Shown here: positions 44,950 to 61,580 of the stretch, in pieces
Numbering within the stretch: the first letter of the stretch is position 1
How the letters are laid out: the number at the start of each line of letters is the position of its first letter
Assembly (NCBI GenBank): GCA_964036195.1
Contig: OZ038452.1
Coordinates: 27,601,785-27,665,784, forward strand
Source of the DNA: Sphaerolaimus hirsutus
Lineage: Eukaryota; Nematoda; Chromadorea; Monhysterida; Sphaerolaimidae
Direction of reading: 5' to 3'
Length of the DNA: 64,000 bases
The notes under the pieces: generated by a model
Database searches by the model: none
Seen by the model: only the letters and a program-made list of their open reading frames with translations
Told to the model about the DNA's origin: nothing
Program-made: the position numbers and the translations under genes

Positions 44950-45402
44950 AGCACATCTGGTGCCAGTCCCAGGCCCTGTAAAGTGTAAAGTAAAGTGTCA
45001 AATGTAAAGTCAAATGCAAAGTCAAATGTCAATTGTCATGCAACATTCAGTATACTCGGCGTACGTGATACTCTGCCCTCGCACTGATTTATGTCTCGTG
45101 TTGGAAGCGTGCCAATGATTATTAAATATTGCGATTTCCGTAAAAATATGAAAAAAATTCATCGATGTGAATGTTAATGAATAACATTATAACAACAATC
45201 AATTTTGTCATCTTTTTATGAAACTCGGACTCGTTAACCATCGTTGGCACACTTCCAGCGGGAACCACGCGTGCAGGGTGTAAAGTAACCGGAGTATAAT
45301 AAAATCTTTTCTTTTTTGTTTTGATTGACACTTTACTTTGCACTTGACTTTACATTTGACACTTTACTTTACACTTTACAGGGCTTGGGACTGCCCCCTG
45401 GA
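44950..45402. repeat. Family B fold-back interrupted by a family K element
   Basis: GGTGCCAGTCCCAGGCCCTG at left pairs with CAGGGCTTGGGACTGCC at right. AAGTGTAAAG and TCAAATGTAAAG arms lie inside. The centre is occupied by the K element at 45051-45298. Confidence 0.7.
45051..45298. mobile_element. Family K MITE nested in family B
   Basis: TATACTCGGCGTACGTGATA to AACCGGAGTATA. It differs from 40450-40699 by only a few bases and short indels. Confidence 0.78.
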
Positions 45403-48173
45403 GCCAGTCCCAGGCCCTGTAAAATGCGCTGTAAAATGTGAAATATAATGCAAATTGTCAAAGTCATGGAAAATGCTCGGGATAATGTCAATTGTGTGTG
45501 ATGCAAAGTGTAAAAGTCATGTAAAATGCACTGAAAAATGGTAAACGTGTTTGCAATTTTCACGGCCGTTTTACATAACCTTTGACACTGCATGACATTT
45601 GACATTTTAAATAAAATTTTACAGGGTCTGGGATTGGCTCCAGATGTGCTTTTCACAGTTTTCTAATAAATTATGACACAAATATTTGTCTTATTGTTAA
45701 AAATTCATATTTAATTAGACGCATTCAACGTGAAATTGATATATTTAAATAAATTGTTTGTCGAATGACTGGATGCACATGAATATGACAATGAATTTAT
45801 AGCATATACGATCTGAATACCTAATATCCAAAAATTTATTTTTCTAATATCCATTACATTGCTCGGGTTATGGGTGAAATTGGTGTGGTAATTTGTAACG
45901 TGAGTTTATTTATAAATACAACTTGAGTTGAATTATTTACACAGCGTTCAGTATGGCATCTCATGGTTATTTAGCTGTATAACTCATTGATAAACTCAAT
46001 ATACCGTATTCCGCATTTGTTCTAATAGAACGGCGGCTTTCAATAAAAGGGCGGGTAATTATCTATTACAGGTCCTCTTCTATTAGAAAAAATACCCTAA
46101 ATAAACGGTAAGCGTATTTCTATAAAATGTCGTATTGAACAGAATAACATGTCGGGCGGGAAGTGCTATTTCTTCAAGTGATAAGAAAAGTGACAAGTCA
46201 AGTTATAAAGTTATAAGTCAACTTTTTAGCATGTAAGTGGAAATACTTATCACTTTTTTATAAGTTTACTTGTAACTTGTCTACTACCACTTGTGACATT
46301 GTTTATCACCGGCTACATTTAATTTGTTGTGGAGCAAATGCCACAATTTTTTTTTCATTCATCGATGATATCACAAAGAATAGGCATAAAATTATTTTCC
46401 ATAAAACATGTATTTAAGTACGCAAACATCTTCACCCACGAAAGAATGCTAAATTTCGCTTTCAATGACGTATGTATATCAAATCAAAATATACTCCTCA
46501 AATCGAAATTCACATGCATTCCTGAAATATGAGAATGCATGAAGCCGATATCAATCGAGAGTTATTTGCTCCCATCAAATTTGACTGGGGCAAAAAATCT
46601 GCATAAAAGTGAATCCCCATTCCTATGCAAAATATCCAGTTATAAATGTGCATACCTATACCACCTTTACATTATTATGTTATAATAATAAATTATCCAT
46701 ATTTGTGAAATCGACTGAGAGTAATCATGCTTCATTCAAATCAGAGCGCTCAATTTGTGGGCAGATATTGGAAAAACATGTTTTTTAGGAATATTCATCA
46801 ATATGGGAATCAATTCAAATCTATGCGTGTGCTTGGCAAATTTCACGCTATTAGCACCGCGGAAATAGTTTATTGAATGGGGGAAATTCGTGTTTTTATG
46901 GAACGCATGCATTCAAGTTTCTGAAAAGAACTTCCGTTCAGATCGACTGCACTATATAACTTTAACGAAAGAATGATATAACTACTGGATAAAATGTTCA
47001 AACTGATTTTTAATGCGAGATGCAGTTGATGACAATATTCAGTATACGCAACATCATGAAATAAATAACAGCAACATTCCAATGACATATTTACAAAAAC
47101 ATATAATATTTATGAACAACAGTTTATTTACCATCAATTATTCCTATGACCAAAAAGACTGCATCATAATCCAATCAGACAAAATGCAGAAAAATCATGC
47201 AAAAGTGCAGTAAAATTCAAGCAAACTGCAACAAAATGAGAGCAAGGCATCTCACTACTAATCAGGCATAATCAAAGCAAAAATGCAAAACTAGAACATT
47301 GCTGCATTTGCTGTATTTTTATAACTACCGTATTACCTCGAATTATCCCCCCCTTGAATTAACCCCCCCTCGAAATACCCCCCCCCCTAAATTTCGGCTG
47401 AGGAAATAATAAACCCCCCCTCGAAATACCCCCCTAAAATTGAGTGTAAAGAGAACGTACATGACAAATACCGCAGTTTGTGACCTGTACAAGTCAGAAC
47501 ACACGTTAAGACTGATGATTGAGTGATGTTAGGGAAGGGCTTGTGTGTATATACAGTTATATATGCCTAAAAACACATATACGTCTATGTAAACGCTTGA
47601 TTTTCCTACGTCTGAGTATGCGGAATTTCTGAAAATTTCTGGCGAAATAATAGACCCCCCCTCGAATTATCCCCCCTCAAATTTTGCTGGCGAAATAATA
47701 AACCCCCTGGGGGTATTTCGAGGTAATACGGTATTTATTCCTATATTTCTATACCTGTTTCAGGGTTTACATTATGTAAATAATTGGATGAAATGACATG
47801 CTTGTCACTGACCAACTCTGCACATAAAAATACCTTGTTTTGTTGGGCACATATTCCCACTGAGTAGATTTTGTCTCGCCAATTTCACACACATTTTCTT
47901 TGCTTGGATTTTGCTGTAGTTTACAGCATAAAATGCACTGATTTTCCATCACAAGTTCTTGAATTATACGGAAAAATAGATTGCACTATGTCTGATTGAA
48001 TTGTGTATGCTTGGATTTTGTTACCCTCCATGCAACCAATAATTTGCTGATCCCAAGTTTTTCTTGAAAGTTGATCCTTTTCCTTTCCTCACTGGACTTT
48101 ACTTCCTCAGGGAAATGCTTGTTGCCTAATGAGCAATCTCAAACTATTTCAAAAGTCATGTGAATAGTAAAAA
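45403..48173. repeat. Tandem duplication, copy 1
   Basis: This segment repeats at 48374-50662 with high identity: family B fold-back at the left end, then TAACATATC/TAACATGTCGGG, GATGATATCACAAAGAATAG, GCACCGCGGAAATA and so on. It ends at the N gap with GTCATGTGAATAGTAAAA. Main differences are a 404-bp family A insertion present only here (47328-47731) and small indels. No gene is recognised inside. Confidence 0.85.
47328..47731. mobile_element. Family A MITE, present in only one duplicate copy
   Basis: CCGTATTACCTCGAATTATC on the left, TTTCGAGGTAATACGG on the right. TA flanks both ends, while the sister copy has a single TA at the empty site (ATAACTATTTATTCC at 50217-50231). This directly confirms both the element ends and the TA target duplication. 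Confidence 0.92.
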
Positions 48174-48373
48174 NNNNNNNNNNNNNNNNNNNNNNNNNNN
48201 NNNNNNNNNNNNNNNNNNNNNNNNNNNNNNNNNNNNNNNNNNNNNNNNNNNNNNNNNNNNNNNNNNNNNNNNNNNNNNNNNNNNNNNNNNNNNNNNNNNN
48301 NNNNNNNNNNNNNNNNNNNNNNNNNNNNNNNNNNNNNNNNNNNNNNNNNNNNNNNNNNNNNNNNNNNNNNNNN
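48174..48373. other. Assembly gap, 200 N
   Basis: Exactly 200 undetermined bases, a conventional scaffold gap size. It falls precisely at the junction of the two duplicate copies. Confidence 0.99.
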
Positions 48374-50662
48374 TGTAAAATGTCTGCAAAGTGTCAAAGT
48401 CATGGAAAATGCCCTGTAAAATGTAAATTGTGTGTGATGCAAAGTGTAAAAGTCATGTAAAATGCACCGAAAATGGTAAACGTGTTTGCCATTTTCACGG
48501 CCGTTTTACATGACCTTTGACACTGCATGACATTTGACATTTTAAATAGAATTTTACAGGGTCTGGGATTGGCTCCAGATGTGCTTTTCACAGTTTTCTA
48601 ATAAATTTTGACACAAATATTTGTCTTACCGTTAAAAATTCATATTTAATTAGACGCATTCAAAGTGAAATTGATATATTTAGGTAAATTGTCTGTCGAA
48701 TGACGGATGCACATAAATATGACAATGAATTTATAGCATATACGATCTGAATACCTAATAGGTATCCAAAAATTTATTTTACTAATATCCATTACATTGC
48801 TCGGGTTATGGGTGAAATTGGTGTGGTAATTTGTAACGTGAGTTTATTTATAAATACAACTTGAGTTGAATTATGTACACAGTATGGCATCTCATGGTTA
48901 TTTAGCAGTATAACTCATTGATAAACTCAATATACCGTATTCCGCATTTGTTCTAATAGAACGGCGGCTTTTAATAAAAGGGCGGGTAATTATCTATTAC
49001 GGGTTTTCTTCTATTAGAAAAAATACCCTAAATAAACGGTAAGCGTATTTCTATAAAATGTCGTATTGAACAGAATAACATATCGGGAAGTGCTAATTCT
49101 TCAAGTGATAAGAAAAGTGACAAGTCAAGTTATAAAGTTATAAGTCAACTATTTAGCATGTAAATGGAAATACTTACCACTTATTTATAAGTTTACTGGT
49201 AACTTGTCTACTACCGCTTGTGACATTGTTTATCACTGGCTACATTTAATTTGTTGTGGAGCAAATGCCACAATTTTTTTTCATTAATCGATGATATCAC
49301 AAAGAATAGGCATAAAATTATTTTCCATAAAACATGTAAGTACGCAAACATCTTCACCCACGAAAGAATGCTAAATTTCGCTTTCAATGACGTATGTATA
49401 TCAAATCAAAATATACTCCACAAATCGAAATTCACATGCATTCCTGAAATATGAGAATGCATGAAGCCGATATCAATCGAGAGTTATTTGCTCCCATCAA
49501 ATTTGACTGGGGCAAAAAATCTGCATAAAAGTGAATCCCCATTCCTATGCAAAATATCCAGTTATAAATGTGCATACCTATACCACTTTTACATTATTTA
49601 GTTATAATAATAAATTATCCATATTTGTGAAATCGACTGAGAGTAATCATGCTTCATTCAAATCAGAGCGCTCAATTTGTGGGCAGATATTGGAAAAACA
49701 AATTTTTTATAAATATTCATCAATTCAAATCTATGCGTGTGCTTGGCAAATTTCACGCTATTAGCACCGCGGAAATACGTTTATTGAATGGGGGAAATTC
49801 ATGTTTTTATGGAACGCGTTCATTCAAGTTTCTGAAAAGAACTTCTGTTCAGATCGACTGCACTATATATCTTTAAGGAAAGAATGATATAACTACTGGA
49901 TAAAATGTTCAAACTGATTTTTAATGCGAGATGCAGTTGATGACAATATTCAGTATACGCAACATCATGAAATAAATAACAGCAGCATTCCAATGACATA
50001 CAAAAACATCATATTTATGAACAACATTTTATTTACCATCAATTATTCCTTTGACCAAAAGACTGCATCATAATCCAATCAGACAAAATGCAGAAAATCA
50101 TGCAAAAGTGCTGTAAAATTCAAGCAAACTGCAACAAAATGAGAGCAAGGCATCTCACTACTAATCAGGCATAATCAAAGCAAAAATAGAACATTGCTGC
50201 ATTTGCTGTATTTTTTATAACTATTTATTCCTATATTTCTATATCTGTTCAACTACATCACCATATAAATAATTGGTAGAAATGAACATACTTGTCACTG
50301 ACCAACTCTGCACATTAAAAATACCTTGTTGGGCACATATTCCCACTGAGTGGATTTTGTCTAACCAATGCTTCAGTTTCACACACATTTTCTTTGCTTG
50401 GATTTTGCTGTAGTTTACAGCATAAAATGCACTGATTTCCCATCACAAGTGCTTGGATTATGCGGAAAAATAGATTGGATTATGTCTGATTGAATTGTGT
50501 ATGCTTAGATTTTGTTACCCTACATGCAACCAATAATTTGCTGATCCCAAGTTTTTCTTTTCCCGTTTCCTTTCGTCACAGGACTTTACTTCCTCAGGGA
50601 AATGCTTGTTGCCTAATGAGCACTCTCAAACTATTTCAAAAGTCATGTGAATAGTAAAAAGT
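48374..50662. repeat. Tandem duplication, copy 2
   Basis: Second copy of 45403-48173, starting inside the left family B arm and ending GTCATGTGAATAGTAAAA. It lacks the family A insertion. It continues into TGTAAAATGTGATG family B-like words (50655-50870). It may be a real tandem duplicate or an unmerged second haplotype. Confidence 0.85.
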
Positions 50663-51009
50663 CATGTAAAATGTGATGTAAGGTGTAAAGTTGTTTAAAG
50701 TGTAAAAGGTCATGTAAATTATAGTAAAATGGTAAATTTCCCTCTACCCTTCAACCAGGAATTTGACATATTACATCAACATTTGCATAACTTTTACACT
50801 TTACATGACATTTTGCACTCTTTTTACACAATATCCAATGAATTATGTACATTACACGGTAGCGACTAGCGATGACCATATTTAATGCGTTAATTGGAAC
50901 ACGTTCAAAGATGTTTTAAATATAAATCTGACGGCAAGCTTATATTAACTGAGATGACTGGCGACATGCTGCGTCATTGCGCGCAGCGCCATATGAGTGT
51001 AGTCATTCT

Positions 51010-52010
51010 AACATAGGTATTGTGGAATCACACATATTGTGGAATCTCACATGCCACATGGTGACCTTTACATAATGTGGAATCTCACATGCCCAAAGGT
51101 GAATTTCACATTCCCAAAGGTGAATTTCACATGTCCAAAGGTGAATCTCACATGCCCAGCGTGAAATACACATGCCCATGGCCAAACGTGAATCTTTCAT
51201 GCCAGCCCAGCCCATGCCATCTCTGCAGCATTTTGTCGCAGCTTTGTATAATAAAACTGTAACATAACAATTGATTTCATTAGATGGAAGCAGTAAGAGC
51301 ACATACAGTTGTTAGTATATCAGTAAATACACAACACATTACTAAAAAAGTTGAGAATACGTTTTAGTACAACAAACATTCAATATAAAAATTAAATGCA
51401 AGAAATGTAAAAATGCCAATAACAAGTAAATTGTTAACAAAAAGAAATTTTTAACAAAAATAAGTAAACAACTGCAGATTATAAAATCTGCTGAGTTAAA
51501 TTGATCACAAAGGTAACTATTTACTGTATTTCCTTGAAATCCCCCCAGGGGTTTATATTTTCAGAGTGAGAATTTTGATGGGGGTTAAACGAGGGGGGTA
51601 TTTTGAGGCAGATTGACGGACATATTGATAAGGATCAATCACTGATAATTATTTCAAGCTTTGTTCATGCTGGGCATGTGAGATTCACCTTTGGACATGT
51701 GAAATTCACCCAGGGGTTTATATTTTCAGAGTGAGAATTTTGATGGGGGTTAAACGAGGGGGGTATTTTGAGGCAGATTGACAGACAGATTGAAAAGGAT
51801 CAATCACTGATAATTATTTCAAGCTTTGTTCATGCTGGGCATGTGAGATTCATGCTGGGCATGTGAGATTCACCTTCAGACATGTGAAATTCACCTTCAG
51901 GCATGTGAAGTTCACCTTTGGGCATGTGAGATTCCCATGATGTTAGATCACCATGCGGCATGTGAGATTCCACAATATGTGTGATTCCACAATATGTTAA
52001 AGTAGAATCA
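51010..52010. repeat. 1-kb fold-back with TCACATGCCCAAAGGTGAA arrays
   Basis: ATTGTGGAATCTCACATGCC near 51038 pairs with GGCATGTGAGATTCCACAAT near 51958. Inside, diverged 19-20-bp units TCACATGCCCAAAGGTGAA run in opposite orientation on the two arms. Within the centre a segment of about 150 bp (starting CAGGGGTTTATATTTTCAGA) occurs twice in direct orientation, at about 51547 and 51711, each with a degraded family A arm. Confidence 0.75.
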
Positions 52011-55000
52011 CCCGCGCCATATTTAGTGTTATTAATCTTAAGTTCAATGTTTGTCAATCCCATCATTGGCCCTTCAAAAGATTTTCGCAATTGAAAATAC
52101 AGGTGCACAATTATATAGCAAAAATCCGGCGTGAATTTGCACTAGATATGATGAATGAATTGCAAACTGTCTGTATTTTTTCCTAAATAATGGAAATACA
52201 AATATTTCATGGTTAAATAACAGGTTGAAATAAAAATGAACTCAAAATTACTGTATTTTTTTACGTAAATACATAGATTTTACTAGACTGAAATCAACAC
52301 TTCATCAAAAGCAAAACTGGTGTGAAAACGACCCTACCAAAAAATTGTCATTTCATGAATTCTATCAAACTATTTAGGCCACCTTTCAATTCTAGAAAAG
52401 TGAGAGTAAATAGGTATGTGTCAATTTTCTGCCACAAGGCCAATTTGCTTGCTGGCACGAGTGAAATGAGAGGTGGCTCAAAATCATTTTGAATTTTAAT
52501 ATGAATTGAAAGAAGAATGATATAAAAATATGAATTGAGTTGTGTTTGTGGTTTTTGAGAATTGCTTTAAACCAATTTTCGGGAAAAGCCATCATTCAAC
52601 CAGAACAATTGGCTAATCAATCGGCTAATTTTGTGCATGCTGATTACAGGTAAACAGGGGCCACTCCAAGACAATGAAATCACAAATTTTATTTCATTTT
52701 TACTGAACGTTTGACATTTTGCATTTGATTCGCGCAGGCACCGCGTAAATTCAACCAACTAGAGCCTAGGTTATCTCAGACAATTCCCTATAACATTTTG
52801 CCAGCCTCAGCCAAAATCAAAAACTAAAACGCATCAAAAAATGGACCACCCCCCAAAAAGGTTAACCCGACACCAACATTTCGGGCGCGCGATAGTTGCA
52901 AAATGAAGCACACTTGATTTGCGATGCAAATTTTGAATAGATTTCGCGCCCGTTCCCACCGCCCGGTTTGACATTTTGTGGTCGCGTTATAATAACGTCG
53001 GGGGCGGTACAAAAAAAACGTTTGTCACCCCCGAAAATCGGGGGTGCGCGGCGGAAAATTGTGATAAAGGAAGAGCTAAAATGCCTCACTGTGGAATGAT
53101 GTCGATTTTTCGTTTACGGTTTTCTGGCAAAACGATTTTCACATTTCCGCTTTCAAATAGCAGAATATTTGCGTTTCTATTTCAGGATTGTCAAGTGGTA
53201 CTGGTTAACTTACAAATGACAAGCCAATTTGACAATGATAACTTGACACTTTTATTGTTATTGTACGTACAAATCCTGGAATTAGCAACGTCTATCATCA
53301 ACACGAGTGAGAAGTGCATTTGTGAGTGATCGAATGAAGTTTTGAGTGACAGACAAAATTCATCAAAACACACGAATATACGACAAATATGCTTAAATTG
53401 ATCATTTAGCAATCGCATCGGGTGCATAATAACAATACACAATAAAAGAACACCATCAAAAAGATTTTCCACCAATGCGATTGGTTCACTCTTTTTCACA
53501 GTCACTTGACCACATGGCGCCCCAGCGGTAAAATTGCGCCATATATGGTAATGGCGTAAATGGCGCAAAACTGGTGGAACTACCACACTGTGAAATGTCA
53601 TGCAAATTGTCAATTAAAATAAGAGGAGAACCTTTTATTATTGAATTTGTGACATTTTGCATAGCATTTCACAAAATTGTACGACATTTTGCATGACATT
53701 TGACACTTTACAGAGTGGTGAAATCTAACCAATTATAAATCCACTATTTTTTCGTGTGCAAAACATGTTCTAACGTAAAAGATAGGACGTTTCTGCTTCT
53801 GCCCGATTCGTGTGTGTTTTTACACACAATGCGGACACTTTTTAATAGCACAAAATGGTCTTTAAACACAGAAACTTCATTCAAGAATTCCATTCTGTCC
53901 GATTCATGTGTTGCTAACACAGTACAAAGTCACTTTTTATTTCCACAGAGAAATGTACTAAAACTAAAAAAAGATAAGGGGCGGTGGTGGCACGATTGGG
54001 CGTGAATTTGTCAGGGTATTTTTTGATGTGCAATAAATTTCCATTAGTGTATTAATTTTAAAAGAACTATGAAACCCGACCGAAGGTCGGAGAGAATCCT
54101 GCTAGTTCTCCAATAGGTGCCATGGCATCTAAACGCCATTTCTTGAATGGCGCAGTCCTGTTCAAACAGCACCATTTTCTACGGTTTTTCAATCACTACA
54201 GTCAAAATCGCATTAAAATAACATAACTCTATCAATGGACATTACACAACAGCGTGTAATTGTAGCAAAATTGTCACTTTTACAGTGGGAGCATTGGACA
54301 CTTTCCGGAAATGACAAACTGGTCCATTACCCATTCATTCCGGTGTGATATAAATAGTCTAGATTTAATTTGTCTTGTAATTGTGCTCACAATTGACAAG
54401 TTGTCACCTTGGGTCAATCAAAATGTTACTTGACAATTGAAAAAAGAAAAAAAAACTGGGAAAGCAGAGGCAATTTTGTATAAAATTGTGGCCGGTTTAT
54501 GGCGGCAACGAATTTTTGGCTGGCATTTTCGAGATGAGGAAATTCACACTCCGAAATGGGGAAAGTTTCACTCTTTGAATTTTAATTGAAAAATAGTGGA
54601 AAATGGAAAAAATGATCATTATTAAAATTGAAATTATCCATTATGGAGATATCCTAGTGACTTTTCGGACATATTTTCGAAATGTTTTTTTTAGTGACTC
54701 GTTTATTTTGATCCAAAAAAATCATTGCACAAAATATAGGTTTACAGTAACCAAATATTCAGGTCTATTTTTTGCGACTGAGGCGCAAACAAAACAAATT
54801 GACACCATTTACAAAATGAGATAAAAACAAATGCGCGAGTTCCAATGAAATCGATAGCTGCGCATTTGAAATCCGGATTTGTGAATGGTAATATGATATT
54901 TGGATAGAAATAATACACAATCCACACAATTTGCACCAAATAACATTCAATTTGACACTGTTTCACTTGTTTTGTTCACTTTCATTTACATTTCAGATTT

Positions 55001-55790
55001 GGAATAAAAGCGGCACATAAAACACATTTGTAGAAAACACATTTCGAATAGAAAAGTCCTGCGCGACCTATGAATTTTTAAAATCGAAAAATTGAGTATA
55101 ATGTATTAAAAATATGGTATTTATAAATATTAAATTAAACCCTGAGCACCAAGGAATGCAATGCTAGTGGATGTACTATAATGCCCAAAATCAACAAAAG
55201 AAAAAGAAAATAAGCAAACATAATCAAAAAAGGGTTTCCTCTGAATAAGACTGAGGGCCAAATTCCGTGGCATGTCAAGAGAAAAGAAAATTGACAAGTA
55301 ATAAAAAGTCGTATTTACTAAGAAAACAGTAAAAATGTAAATTTTTCATACTTTACTTTACTTGTTAACACCACTGCACTTGTCACTTTTCTGATGTGTT
55401 ACACTTTTCTCTGATCACTTCACGAAAGTGCGGAATTAGTGACCAGAATAAACATTTTAAACACATTTTAAATAAGAAAATAGCCTAAATATAACGCGAG
55501 GCGACAAATCACACACAACCTAAGTATCAAAACCCGCAAAGAACACACGAAAATCGTGTAAATCACCACAGCGGTCCACTGGATTTTCCGCCGGGCGGCG
55601 CGAGAACTTTGGAAGATGGTCTGATCGCATCGGCATTTTGCTCATTCGTTGCCCCAATCGCCTTTGCACTCGCTGGGAGGTTTTACACCATGGTTAAGTG
55701 TTGAAAAGTGTCTTCTTCACTTAAAGTGCCTAGTAAAGTCAAATTTTGCCGGAAGGAACATTGCTGGTTGGGACATTTTTTGAGGGTGAC
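52011..55790. other. Region without recognised genes
   Basis: 53585-53715 is a small family B-like fold-back (AATGTCATGCAAATTGTC / GACATTTTGCATGACATTT). 52860-53110 is a GC-richer patch open in several frames, which could be a promoter or an unidentified exon, but its translation matches nothing I know. The remainder is AT-rich with no credible exon chain. Confidence 0.45.
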
Positions 55791-55793
55791 CAG

Positions 55794-56225
55794 GGGTCAG
55801 TTCCGCAAGTGGAAAAGTTAAGAGTTAAAAGTTAAGAGTTGAGTAAAATGACAAATGGCAAGTTAAGAGTAAAGTTAAATGACAAATGATTAGTTAAGAG
55901 ATAAGAGTAAAGTTAAGAGTCAAGCGAGTGTATCCAAATCTTTTTTTTTCGTATCCAAATGTTATGTTCTTGTATCCAAATCTTATTTTTCCACATAAGA
56001 TTTGGATACAAAAAAATTAAAAATTGGATACGAAAAAAAAGATTTGGATACACTTGCTTGACACTTAACTTTACTCTTATCTCTTAACTAATCATTTGTC
56101 ATTTAACTTTACTCTTATCTCTTAACTCATCATTTATCATTTAACTTTACTCTTAACTTGCCATTTGTCATTTTACTCAATTCTTATGTTTTAACTCTCA
56201 ACTTGCCCACTTGCGGAACCGGCAC
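55794..56225. mobile_element. Family E fold-back (GGTCAGTTCCGCAAG ends)
   Basis: GGTCAGTTCCGCAAGTGG at left pairs with ACTTGCGGAACCGGCAC at right. The arms are AAGTTAAGAGTAAAGTTAA words inverted as TTAACTTTACTCTTA, and the core has inverted TATCCAAATC. CAG trinucleotides lie at 55791-55793 and 56226-56228. Confidence 0.75.
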
Positions 56226-56228
56226 CAG

Positions 56229-56384
56229 GTGCAACTTCCAAACCCTGTAAAATGTTAAAAGGAATCGGAGATGTCAAACGTCCAGTAAAAAGACCAATGA
56301 ATATTAGACATTTTAAATGGCATTTTACATGACTCTTGACACCTTACGTAACTTTTGCCATTTTACAGGCTCTAAGAGTGACAC
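56229..56384. mobile_element. Family B fold-back abutting family E, CAG flanks
   Basis: GTGCAACTTCCAAACCCTG at left pairs with CAGGCTCTAAGAGTGACAC at right; inner arms are TAAAATG/CATTTTAC words. CAG is found at 56226-56228 and 56385-56387. The left CAG is shared with the neighbouring family E element. Confidence 0.7.
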
Positions 56385-56399
56385 CAGTCACGCACGCTG

Positions 56400-56789
56400 G
56401 GGGGGGGGGGTTAAACGAGGGGGGGTTATTTCGAGGGGGGGGGCTTATTATTTCGCCAGAATTTTTTTTTTGAAATTCCAGTACTGAAATTGTCTTCTGT
56501 AACGTACGCAGACGTAGAAAAATGCAACAATAACCGCTATATATAAGAGTCTATTGACTTATTCAAGTGTGTAACAATTTTCTAACGAACAATTCATTGT
56601 TTTACACGTGTGTTTTGCATTGCCCGAATCACAAACCGCAGTTCTGTTATGTACGTTCTCTGTACACTCAATTTGGGGGGGGGGGTATTTCGAGGGGGTG
56701 GGTAATTATTTCAAAGTGTTCATTTTGAGGGGGTATTTCGAGACGGGGGGTATTTCGAGGGGGGGGGGGGGTATTTCGAGGAAATACGG
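56400..56789. mobile_element. Family A MITE, left end missing
   Basis: The right end TTTCGAGGAAATACGG with TA after it is intact. The left side starts in the G-run/GTTAAACGAGG body without the CCGTATT terminus. The interior matches the long subfamily (ACGTACGCAGACGTAG). Confidence 0.7.
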
Positions 56790-56809
56790 TATTGTAAAAG
56801 AGAACAGAC

Positions 56810-56952
56810 GTATTTGCGCAGGTTCCGAAGGTGGATTTTGTTCCTCTTGCTGTTTGTCTCGATTCACGCGGCGCACCTGCATCACCTGTAAAACAGTTTG
56901 TTTTGTGGATTATAAAGACACATGGAAACATTTATGCAGTGGACTGTGAGCA
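56810..56952 (+). pseudogene. Possible piggyBac-type transposase C-terminal Cys-rich remnant
   Basis: The short frame reads RICAGSEGGFCSSCCLSRFT, then RRTCITCKTVCFVDYKDTWK, and stops. The spacing of CxxC, RRTxxxC and CFxxY resembles the zinc-binding C-terminal domain of piggyBac-like transposases. The DDD catalytic part is not present nearby. An AG at GCGCAG precedes it, so a real exon of an unknown gene is an alternative. No other transposase remnant was found in the window. Confidence 0.3.
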
Positions 56953-57059
56953 TTTCGAAAAGAAACGCCGAAAGGATTTTCAGCGAAATTGTATTTCATT
57001 GAAAGTATTTATACGCTGAAACGGAAATGTCTGATCCAGGCCAATCCGGTTACAGTCCC

Positions 57060-57182
57060 TCTCTCGGTAAAGTGCAAAGTCATGTGAAATGTCAATTAAA
57101 ATATTTTATTACTGTACATTTTACATGAGTTGACAAATTTTTTATAACATTTTACATGACACTTGACACTTTTTCTTACACT

Positions 57183-57200
<18 letters not shown>
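57060..57200. mobile_element. Family B fold-back overlapping the dihydropyrimidinase stop codon
   Basis: The left end GTTACAGTCCCTCTCTCGG and right end CAGAGTGCGGGACTGCC are diverged family B termini, with inverted AAGTCATGTGAAATGTCA and TGACACTTGACACTT arms. The last codons of the dihydropyrimidinase (minus strand) lie in the right terminus. Confidence 0.65.

Positions 57201-61580
<4,380 letters not shown>

Noticed and set aside
48149..48442. ORFs of unknown residues
   Set aside because: They are read through the 200-N gap.
52862..53089. GC-richer patch with minus-strand ORF (FRRAPPIFGGDKRFF)
   Set aside because: Open in several frames, not linked in phase to neighbouring genes, no known domain; kept only as an unassigned patch.
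53754..54005. 83-residue ORF MCKTCSNVKDRTFLL...
   Set aside because: No family resemblance, no clear splice context, AT-rich background.
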